Below are positions 51,909 through 58,628 of a stretch of DNA of 64,000 bases, piece by piece (the stretch's first letter is position 1; the number at the start of each line of letters is the position of its first letter). The notes under the pieces are model-generated. The model had not been told where the DNA came from and did not search any database. It saw nothing but the letters and a program-made list of their open reading frames with translations. This DNA is from Hungatella hathewayi. GTDB taxonomy: Bacteria > Bacillota > Clostridia > Lachnospirales > Lachnospiraceae. The position numbers and the translations under genes were made by a program. The stretch lies in the NCBI GenBank assembly GCA_025149285.1, contig CP102274.1:82001-146000 (forward strand). Direction: 5' to 3'.

Positions 51909-53807
51909 GTGCGCCCGGCGGCGCACGTTTCTAACCGGTGCAAGTCCGGAATCCGCCCGGTGGTGGGAAGGATATAGCCGAAGGCAAGGGTGTCCATCGT
52001 GAGGTGGAATCTGAAGGAAGCTGGATATGGGGAACATACTAACCCATGGGCAAATCTCTGGTCTGACGAACAGAAATCACATCAGGCCATGCGTGAGGGT
52101 AAGGCTGCCAAACAAGTCGAAGCCCAATAACCACACGGAATCATGTATGGTAAATGTGGCAGATAGATGGAGAGAAAGAAACGTGTGGTACCCGGGGAGG
52201 TCTGTGCGGAATGTCCTGAAAGGGATAACCACTATCGTGAGGTAGTGCTGAACGTACAGAAGTCAGCAGAGGTCGTAGTAGTCGAGAGACGAAGGACCGA
52301 ATCAACAGGAGTCTTTAGTACAACCGGGAAAGGAGGAAAGAACATTGGGTACAGAAAACAGAGATAGCTGCTCACAAAGAGACAGCGCGAAACGTGAAGG
52401 GTATGTGAGATCGCACCGTTCTTTCCGCCGGATATGGAAGGAAAGAGACAGTGCACAGCCGGAACTCTTAGAGAAGATACTGAATAAGGACAACTTAAAC
52501 AGAGCTTTTAAGAGAGTAAAGGCGAATAAGGGAGCGCCGGGAATCGACGGAATGACCGTAGAGGAAACAGGTGACTGCCTAAGGGAAAATCAAAAGGAAC
52601 TGATAGAGAGAATCAAAAGGGGAAAATACACCCCCGACCCAGTAAGACGAGTAGAGATTCCCAAGCCAGAGGGAGGAATGCGAAAGCTGGGCATTCCAAC
52701 CGTGAAAGACCGTATCTTCCAGCAAGCCATAGGACAGCAGTTAATGCCAGTCTATGAGGCGCTGTTCTCGGAGAACAGCTATGGGTATCGGCCGGGAAGA
52801 AGCGCCAGGGACGCCATTTTAAAGGTAAAAGAGTATGCAGAACAGGGATACACCCATGCCGTTGCATTGGACCTGTCGAAATACTTTGATACTCTGAACC
52901 AAGAAATGCTATTAAATATCCTGCGCAGAGATGTAAAGGACGAAAGGGTTATCCAATGGATAAAGAGATACCTAAAGAGTGGTGTCATGGAAAACGGTAT
53001 AGTCATGGAGACAGAGGAAGGATCGCCGCAAGGAGGAAATCTATCCCCGCTGCTGGCAAATGTCTATCTGAACGAGTTCGACCAGGAGTACGAGAAACGA
53101 GGAGTGGCTTTTGTACGTTACGCAGATGATATAGTATTGTTAGCTAAAAGTGAGAGAGCCGCAAAGAGACTTCTGGAAACAAGCACGAAATATCTGGAAG
53201 GGACGCTGAAATTGCAGGTGAACCAGAAGAAAAGCCGTGTAGTAAGTGTATTTGCAATCCGAAATTTTAAGTTCCCTGGCTTCACATTGGGAAAGAACGG
53301 AAAGGGCATTTATGTCCGGGTTCATGGGAAGTCATGGAAGAAAATGAAGTCAAAACTGAAAGACCTTAGTTCCCGAAGGTCTGTTCAGAGCATACGCCCA
53401 TCGTTAGAAAAGATAAAGGTGTATATGCGGGGCTGGCTGAATTATTATGGAGTAGCAGATATGAAGAACCGAATAGAGGGACTGAACCAATGGCTATATC
53501 ACAGAATCCGAATGTGTATATGGAAACAATGGAAGAAACCGAAAACGAAGGTAAAGAACCTGCTGAAAATGGGAGTGCCGAAAGAATTGGCATGGAAGGC
53601 AGGGAACAGCCGAAGAGGCTATTGGTTTACCACACAAACGGTAGCGGTAAATATGGCAATGACAAAAGAAAGACTGATAAACAGTGGCTATTATGATTTA
53701 GCCACAGCCTATCAGTCCGTGCACGTCAACCGTTGAAACCGCCGTGTACCGAACGGTATGCACGGTGGTGTGAGAGGACGGGAGTTAATCACTCCCTCCT
53801 ACTCGAT
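51909..53807 (+). mobile_element. Group II intron (IIC-like placement) with its reverse transcriptase
   Basis: The 5' end GTGCGCCCGG at 51909 is the GUGYG start of group II introns. A structured ~430-nt ribozyme part precedes the encoded protein. Domain V is seen at 53738-53769: ACCGCCGTG-TACC-GAAC-GGTA-TG-CACGGTGGT, a 34-nt-class hairpin with a GAAC tetraloop and two-base bulge. Domain VI (about 53776-53803) precedes the 3' end CGAT, placed at 53807 (plus or minus 3). The element sits just after a transcription terminator and carries an RT without endonuclease, both typical of group IIC introns. It appears full-length and intact. Confidence 0.88.
52345..53736 (+). CDS. ltrA: Group II intron reverse transcriptase/maturase
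   Basis: 463 aa, starting at TTG 52345 after AAAGGAGGAAAG. RT motifs: G-A-P-G-I-D-G (~63-69), Y-G-Y-R-P-G-R-S-A (~146-154), D-L-S-K-Y-F-D-T (~176-183), S-P-Q-G-G-N-L-S-P (~227-235) and the catalytic Y-A-D-D (259-262). The maturase X/GIIM domain follows (~360-460; W-L-N-Y-Y-G and the C-terminal basic block). The C-terminus has no HNH endonuclease, so mobility should use nicked or single-stranded targets at replication forks. The protein also helps splicing of its own intron. No frameshift is seen. Confidence 0.95.
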   Translation: MGTENRDSCSQRDSAKREGYVRSHRSFRRIWKERDSAQPELLEKILNKDNLNRAFKRVKANKGAPGIDGMTVEETGDCLRENQKELIERIKRGKYTPDPVRRVEIPKPEGGMRKLGIPTVKDRIFQQAIGQQLMPVYEALFSENSYGYRPGRSARDAILKVKEYAEQGYTHAVALDLSKYFDTLNQEMLLNILRRDVKDERVIQWIKRYLKSGVMENGIVMETEEGSPQGGNLSPLLANVYLNEFDQEYEKRGVAFVRYADDIVLLAKSERAAKRLLETSTKYLEGTLKLQVNQKKSRVVSVFAIRNFKFPGFTLGKNGKGIYVRVHGKSWKKMKSKLKDLSSRRSVQSIRPSLEKIKVYMRGWLNYYGVADMKNRIEGLNQWLYHRIRMCIWKQWKKPKTKVKNLLKMGVPKELAWKAGNSRRGYWFTTQTVAVNMAMTKERLINSGYYDLATAYQSVHVNR

Positions 53808-53842
53808 TTCCGGCTGACGCGGAAACAGGGAGGAAATAAGTG

Positions 53843-54994
53843 ATGGACTGGATAAAGAAGAAGCGTATGGAGATTGGCCTGGCCGCTGCAGTAGTATTGA
53901 TGATTGCGGCCATTTGTATTTATAATAAGGCAAACCCTATTACTTATACCATGTATGAAAATGGGACCATCAATTACGTAAAGGCAAGGGTGCTGGAAGT
54001 GACGGATCAGCAGCTGGAGCCGGTGGAGGAAGCAGAGGGACGCTGGCTGGGAATCCAGGAACTGAAGGTGGAGCTTCTTAACAAGGGCCATTCCGGGGAA
54101 ATCATTACTGTAACCAATTACCTGAGTACGACCCATAATGTTTATGCCAAAAAGGGGCAGTCATTAATTATCAAGGCGGATTGCCCTGAGGGGGTGGAAC
54201 CGTTTTATTCTGTCTATAATTACGACAGAACTACAGGACTTATGATGACCGGCATTGTCTTTCTGGCGTGTATGGTGCTGGTAGGGCGGGGAAAAGGAGT
54301 AAAAAGTATTCTTAGCCTGGCATTTACCATGTTTTTTATCATAGCGTTTCTGCTTCCCATGATATACAGGGGCTATTCCCCCGTACTTTTGAGCATTCTT
54401 ACGATTCTTGTCTCCACGGCTGTCTCCATGCTGCTTCTGAACGGGTACAGCGCGAAGACACTGACGGCTATCGCCTCTACCATGACGGGAGTGCTGGTGG
54501 CAGCAGGGGCGTTTGCGGTCATAACTGCGGTTCTGCATCTCGACGGCTATAACGAAAGTCAGGCGGAGGAGCTTTTGCTGATTTCCGAAAATACAGGGCT
54601 GAAAATCCGGTATATTCTTTTCGCAGGAATCCTGATCGCCTCTCTGGGAGCGGTTATGGATATGTGTATGTCCATTGCGGCCTCTCTTTTTGAGATGAAA
54701 AATCAGAATCCTTCCATGGATTTTAAAGCGATTGTCAAAGCCGGGTACGCCATTGGAAGAGATATGATCGGCACCATGTGCGCGACTCTGGTCCTCGCAT
54801 TTACCGGGACGGCCCTTACCATGATGCTGGTACTGATCTCATACGGTGTTCAGCCGGAGCAGCTGATGAATTCGGATTATATTGCGATTGAGGCGGCTCA
54901 CAGTCTGTCAGGCAGTCTGGCTGTTATCCTGTGCGTTCCGGTGACTTCATTCTTATCCGCGTATGTGCTGGAACGAAATAACAGAACTAAATAA
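53843..54994 (+). CDS. YibE/F family membrane protein
   Basis: 383 aa. An N-terminal membrane helix (~11-30) precedes an extracytoplasmic beta domain (~35-125) and then about seven membrane helices (~130-380). The YibE/F signature is visible in the G-L-K-I-R-Y-I-L-F-A-G-I-L-I-A-S-L-G-A-V-M-D region (~252-273). The family occurs mainly in Firmicutes and has no firm function. AGGGAGG at 53828-53834 allows GTG 53840 or ATG 53843. The gene begins 35 bp after the intron's 3' end, so its native upstream sequence was separated from its ribosome site by the intron insertion. Confidence 0.88.
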   Translation: MDWIKKKRMEIGLAAAVVLMIAAICIYNKANPITYTMYENGTINYVKARVLEVTDQQLEPVEEAEGRWLGIQELKVELLNKGHSGEIITVTNYLSTTHNVYAKKGQSLIIKADCPEGVEPFYSVYNYDRTTGLMMTGIVFLACMVLVGRGKGVKSILSLAFTMFFIIAFLLPMIYRGYSPVLLSILTILVSTAVSMLLLNGYSAKTLTAIASTMTGVLVAAGAFAVITAVLHLDGYNESQAEELLLISENTGLKIRYILFAGILIASLGAVMDMCMSIAASLFEMKNQNPSMDFKAIVKAGYAIGRDMIGTMCATLVLAFTGTALTMMLVLISYGVQPEQLMNSDYIAIEAAHSLSGSLAVILCVPVTSFLSAYVLERNNRTK

Positions 54995-55011
54995 AAATAA
55001 TTATCATTATC
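54993..55011. promoter_or_regulatory. Fur-box-like sequence upstream of ldh
   Basis: The 19 bp ending TAATTATCATTATC match the Fur consensus GATAATGATAATCATTATC at about 15 of 19 positions and lie just upstream of the ldh -35. AT-rich sequence makes chance matches possible. Confidence 0.35.
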
Positions 55012-55015
55012 ACTA

Positions 55016-55044
55016 TTGCAAAGAGAGGAAGACTCTGCTATACT
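55016..55044 (+). promoter_or_regulatory. Sigma-A promoter of ldh
   Basis: TTGCAA (55016-55021), 17-bp spacer, TATACT (55039-55044) with a TGC extension. The transcript would start near 55051, about 205 nt before the ldh start. Confidence 0.75.
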
Positions 55045-55098
55045 GTAACCAGATGGAAATGGCTGGAAATATCACGGCCGTTACCATTGAGTAAATCA

Positions 55099-55180
55099 TG
55101 CAAAGGCAGATTGTCATTGAACTATAAAACAGGATATTGCATTTTCCATATGACAGGGTGCCTTTGCGGCACTCTGTTTT
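55099..55180 (+). promoter_or_regulatory. Terminator/antiterminator pair in the ldh leader (candidate riboswitch or attenuator)
   Basis: CAGGGTGCC (55154-55162) and GGCACTCTG (55168-55176) form a hairpin followed by TTTT (55177-55180), an intrinsic terminator inside the leader. GCAAAGGCA at 55100-55108 is exactly complementary to TGCCTTTGC (55159-55167), which covers the terminator's left arm and loop, so the two folds exclude each other. Upstream, GTAAC/GTTAC (55045-55049, 55080-55084) enclose a CCAG/CTGG stem that could be a sensor domain. No known class recognised. Confidence 0.55.
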
Positions 55181-55256
55181 CCGGTTCATGAGGCTGCACA
55201 GTCATGCCATGCCGGACGGCAGCATAAAATAAACCTGGTTAGAGGAGGAGTTTATC

Positions 55257-56201
55257 ATGATAAATATTCAGAAGGCGGCCATTATCGGCTGCGGATTTGT
55301 AGGAACATCAATTGCATTTTCCCTTGTACAGAAGGGGATTTTTTCGGAACTGGTTCTGATTGACGCCAATGAGAAAAAGGCGGAAGGGGAGGCGATGGAT
55401 CTAAGCCATGGACTTCCGTTTACGAAGCCTATGGAGATCAGGGCCGGAAGCTATGAGGATATCGCCGACTGTGCCATGATCATCATCACGGCAGGTGCGA
55501 ATCAGAAGCCTGGAGAGACACGGCTCGACCTGGTCCATAAAAATGTGGAGATTTACAAGAGCATTATACCGAAGATTGTGGAGAAGAACCAGGAGGCGAC
55601 GCTTCTCATCGTCTCTAATCCGGTGGATATCATGACGTATGTGGCGCTTAAGCTTTCCGGTTATCCCCGCCATAAAGTGATCGGCTCCGGAACCGTTCTG
55701 GATACGGCCAGGCTGAAATACTTGTTGAGCCGTCATCTCGACGTGGACAGCAGAAGTATTCATGCATTTATCATCGGGGAGCACGGCGACAGTGAGCTGG
55801 CTGTGTGGAGTGCGGCTAACGTATCAGGGATCCCGCTGAATCATTTTTGTGAACTGAGGGGATATTTCGATCATATGGAGTCCATGGACCGCATTTACCA
55901 AAGCGTCCGGGACAGCGCATATGAAATTATAGAGAAAAAGGGGGCCACCTACTACGGTGTGGCTATGGCGGTCTGCAGAATCGCTGAGTCTGTGATCCGG
56001 AATGAACATTCCATCATGCCGATATCGGTTTACTTAGACGGGCTTTATGGACTTCACGATATTTGCTTAAGTATTCCGACGGTAGTCGGCCAGGAAGGAG
56101 CGGAAAAGGTGCTGGATATTCCGCTGGACTTAATGGAGATGGGAAAACTGGTGTATTCGGCAGAAGAGTTAAAGAAGATTATTGGAGAATTGGAGCTGTA
56201 G
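55257..56201 (+). CDS. ldh: L-lactate dehydrogenase
   Basis: 314-aa NAD-dependent enzyme that reduces pyruvate to L-lactate. The nucleotide fold has G-C-G-F-V-G-T-S (residues ~11-18), and D36 in L-I-D-A-N selects NADH. Catalytic and substrate residues are seen in D-L-V-H-K-N (~99), S-N-P-V-D, D-T-A-R (Arg ~152), and G-E-H-G-D-S-E (His ~178). The R-to-substrate loop G-E-T-R (~95) fits lactate rather than malate dehydrogenases. AGAGGAGG precedes the start. The long leader and promoter upstream point to conditional expression. Confidence 0.93.
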   Translation: MINIQKAAIIGCGFVGTSIAFSLVQKGIFSELVLIDANEKKAEGEAMDLSHGLPFTKPMEIRAGSYEDIADCAMIIITAGANQKPGETRLDLVHKNVEIYKSIIPKIVEKNQEATLLIVSNPVDIMTYVALKLSGYPRHKVIGSGTVLDTARLKYLLSRHLDVDSRSIHAFIIGEHGDSELAVWSAANVSGIPLNHFCELRGYFDHMESMDRIYQSVRDSAYEIIEKKGATYYGVAMAVCRIAESVIRNEHSIMPISVYLDGLYGLHDICLSIPTVVGQEGAEKVLDIPLDLMEMGKLVYSAEELKKIIGELEL

Positions 56202-56297
56202 TGTTTGCCTGCAAATGAATCTTAGTTCACAAATCTGAATGAAATGTGGAAAACAGCTTTTCATCTTTAAAATAATGTAGATAGAATTTGTCCAGAC

Positions 56298-56357
56298 AAA
56301 ATCCGGACATAGCGAACGCACCTGTATTTGGCGTGTACGTTATGCCCGGATTTTTTT
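56298..56357 (+). terminator. Intrinsic terminator after ldh
   Basis: AAATCCGG (56298-56305) pairs with CCGGATTT (56346-56353) with an extended, imperfect inner stem, followed by a T-run to 56357. It lies in the 552-bp gene-free gap 56202-56753. Confidence 0.8.
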
Positions 56358-56517
56358 ATGGCAGGCAGAAAACAAGACGGTCATGGAATATACAGGAAAC
56401 CCCGCCGTTTTTATGGCATAACATCTCCCAAAATCTAATTTGGCAGCTTTTCTTTATTCTGTTGCAGATGGTGCAATCTCAGGATTCAATTTTAAGTGTC
56501 TCGTAAGCTGGAAATAT

Positions 56518-56546
56518 TACCGTTAATCATAGTGATATTAACGGTA
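56518..56546. promoter_or_regulatory. 10-bp perfect palindrome in the ldh/GH13 gap
   Basis: TACCGTTAAT (56518-56527) and ATTAACGGTA (56537-56546) form an AT-rich inverted repeat with a 9-bp spacer. No T-run and no gene start nearby; an operator or small hairpin, function unknown. Confidence 0.4.
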
Positions 56547-56582
56547 CTTACATATCTGGATAATCACCAGAATAGAAAATGA

Positions 56583-56608
56583 GCTATCCTCTCTGGCCAG
56601 AGGATAGC
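56583..56608 (-). terminator. Terminator of the minus-strand GH13 gene
   Basis: GCTATCCTCT and AGAGGATAGC pair over 10 bp around a 6-nt loop; on the minus strand the stem is followed by TCATTTTCT. It is about 150 nt past the GH13 stop. Confidence 0.6.
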
Positions 56609-56753
56609 CCGGTAACTTAAAATTACTGTTTGCTTGATCGGCAATCATCGGTTTCTTGTTAGCCCTTGATTACATCTAGTTACATTATATACTGGGTACT
56701 TGTATTTTTCAAATACCCTTTTAAATAAAATATTACAATTCCTTGAAATATTC

Positions 56754-58451
56754 TTATATCGTTATCTGCTCAACCTCATCCCCTCCGAGGAATACCACAG
56801 CCTCAAACGCCCGAAGTTTCATATGCACCTCGCAGGCCGGAGCATCTTCATAATTCCCAATCAGCCGGATCCCGTTTTCAGGAAGGCACTCTTTTGGAAG
56901 GTCAATGACAGCCGGATCTGAGAAAAAGTTAAGAACCACCAGGAGCTTCTGCCCCTGATAGCGCCGTGTGTAGGCATAAATGGACGGATGTTCTTCGCAT
57001 ACCGGATTGTAGTCTCCATAGACAACTACTTTATGATTTCTGCGGATACGGATCAGATCCTGATAGTAATGATAGATACTTTCCCTGTCACGGATGGCCG
57101 CTTCCGCGTTTATCTCCGTGTAGTTTGGATTGACGGGAATCCATGGGACTGCGTCGGTGAATCCGGCATTCGGGGAGGCATCCCACTGCATAGGCGTCCG
57201 GGCATTGTCGCGCCCTTTGGCGTAGATCGCTTCCATAACGTGTTCCGGATCCTCGTGAAATACCGTGACTGCCTCGGCATAATGGTTGAGCGTGTCGATG
57301 TCTTTGTACTGGTCGATGGAGTCAAACCGGATGTTGGTCATACCCAGCTCCTCGCCCTGATAGATATAAGGAGTTCCCTGGAGTGTATGGAGAAATGTGG
57401 CCAGCATCTTGGCACTTTCCACGCGGTATTTTCCATCATCTCCAAAGCGGCTTACCATTCGTGCCTGATCATGGTTATTTAAGTACAGACTGTTCCAGCA
57501 GCCATCCGCCAGGCTGGTCTGCCATTTCCCGAATACGGCTTTCAGTTCAGACAGCTTCCATTGGCGGATCTGCCATTTGTCTTCACCGACCGCATCGAGG
57601 TACATGTGCTCGAAGGTGAAGACCATGTTTAATTCATGGCGGTCTTCGTGAGTATAGAGGCGCGCCTGGTCCGTGGTGACGGAGACCATCTCGCCGACTG
57701 TGATGAAATCCCGCTGGCTCAGGATGCGCCGGTTCATTTCCTGGAGATATTCGTGGACGTGCGGGCCGTTGGCAAAGTAAGGTGTAGCCAGATAGGGGCC
57801 ATCCTCAGGCATATCCGGAAGCTCCGCGACCTTGGAGATGTAGTTGATTACATCCATGCGGAAGCCGTCGATTCCTTTATCCGTCCAGAACTGCATGATG
57901 CGGTACACCTCTTCCCGCACAGACGGATTATCCCAGTTCAGATCAGGCTGTTTTTTTGTATACAGGTGCAGAAAATACTGATCACCCTCCGGTTCCTTTT
58001 CCCAAGCAGAAAATCCGAAATGACTGCACCAGTTGTTAGGCGGCAGACCTCCCGGTTTCCCATCCCGAAAGAAGTAATAATCCCGGTAGGGGCCGTTTTT
58101 GTCCTTTAACGCAGCCTGGAACCAGGGATGCTCGTCAGAGGTATGGTTGACTACCAGATCCATCATCAGTTTTAGCCCTTTCTCGTGCATTGCATTAAGC
58201 AGCCGGTCAAATTCCTCCATGGTCCCAAACTCTTCCATGATTTCGCAGTAGTCACTGATGTCATATCCATTATCGTCATTGGGAGAACGGTAGATGGGGG
58301 AAAGCCAGATCACGTTCACACCCAGCTCTTTTAAATAATCCAGTTTCCGGATAATTCCCCCCAGGTCTCCGATTCCATCCCCGTTGGAATCCATAAAGCT
58401 TCTCGGATAAATCTGATAGACAACCGCCTCTTTCCACCAGGTTTCTTTCAT
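56754..58451 (-). CDS. malL: GH13_31 alpha-glucosidase, oligo-1,6-glucosidase type
   Basis: 565-aa cytosolic alpha-glucosidase. The GH13 regions are complete: D-L-V-V-N-H (98-103), G-F-R-M-D-V (nucleophile Asp200), G-E-M (acid/base Glu254) and N-N-H-D (Asp328). The N-terminal calcium loop D-S-N-G-D-G-I-G-D is present. Val201 directly after the nucleophile is the residue associated with alpha-1,6 (isomaltase) rather than alpha-1,4 specificity in this subfamily, so isomaltose or panose are likely substrates. AAAAGGAGGGG precedes the start. It is divergent from the GH65 phosphorylase, and both promoters are covered by matching AAACGTTT operators. Confidence 0.92.
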   Translation of the reverse strand: MKETWWKEAVVYQIYPRSFMDSNGDGIGDLGGIIRKLDYLKELGVNVIWLSPIYRSPNDDNGYDISDYCEIMEEFGTMEEFDRLLNAMHEKGLKLMMDLVVNHTSDEHPWFQAALKDKNGPYRDYYFFRDGKPGGLPPNNWCSHFGFSAWEKEPEGDQYFLHLYTKKQPDLNWDNPSVREEVYRIMQFWTDKGIDGFRMDVINYISKVAELPDMPEDGPYLATPYFANGPHVHEYLQEMNRRILSQRDFITVGEMVSVTTDQARLYTHEDRHELNMVFTFEHMYLDAVGEDKWQIRQWKLSELKAVFGKWQTSLADGCWNSLYLNNHDQARMVSRFGDDGKYRVESAKMLATFLHTLQGTPYIYQGEELGMTNIRFDSIDQYKDIDTLNHYAEAVTVFHEDPEHVMEAIYAKGRDNARTPMQWDASPNAGFTDAVPWIPVNPNYTEINAEAAIRDRESIYHYYQDLIRIRRNHKVVVYGDYNPVCEEHPSIYAYTRRYQGQKLLVVLNFFSDPAVIDLPKECLPENGIRLIGNYEDAPACEVHMKLRAFEAVVFLGGDEVEQITI

Positions 58452-58474
58452 TGAAATCCCCTCCTTTTAACGCT

Positions 58475-58503
58475 ATTGTAGCATGAGATGACTGATTCCA
58501 CAA
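58475..58503 (-). promoter_or_regulatory. Promoter of the GH13 gene
   Basis: On the minus strand, TTGTGG (58503-58498), 17-bp spacer and TACAAT (58480-58475) with a TGC extension. The -35 overlaps the left AAACGTTT operator-like site. Confidence 0.6.
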
Positions 58504-58512
58504 ACGTTTTCA
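58498..58512. promoter_or_regulatory. LacI-type operator-like site, left
   Basis: CCACAAACGTTTTCA contains the AAACGTTT core (58502-58509) and, on the minus strand, resembles a CcpA/LacI-family site (TGAAAACGTTTGTG). It overlaps the GH13 promoter. Confidence 0.6.
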
Positions 58513-58552
58513 TTCATATTTGGAAAAGAAGTAAATATTATATATAAAATAT

Positions 58553-58580
58553 TTGACTTTTACGTGCAATATTGTAATAA
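58553..58580 (+). promoter_or_regulatory. Promoter of the GH65-lacI operon
   Basis: TTGACT (58553-58558) and TAATAA (58575-58580) with a 16-bp spacer. The right operator-like site lies about 18 bp downstream. Confidence 0.6.
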
Positions 58581-58597
58581 TAGAATCAGATTAGTTC

Positions 58598-58612
58598 CGC
58601 AAACGTTTTGGA
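58598..58612. promoter_or_regulatory. LacI-type operator-like site, right
   Basis: CGCAAACGTTTTGGA repeats the AAACGTTT core (58601-58608), centred 99 bp from the left site. It lies just after the GH65 transcription start, a typical repressor position. Confidence 0.6.
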
Positions 58613-58628
58613 GAAGTGAGGTGCTTTA

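Noticed and set aside
52027..52245. Open frames in the 5' part of the group II intron
   Set aside because: They cover structured ribozyme sequence (domains I-IV) and lack ribosome sites; the only real protein is the RT at 52345.
56288..56506. 72-codon open frame after ldh
   Set aside because: It lies over the ldh terminator, has no ribosome site and no recognisable protein pattern.
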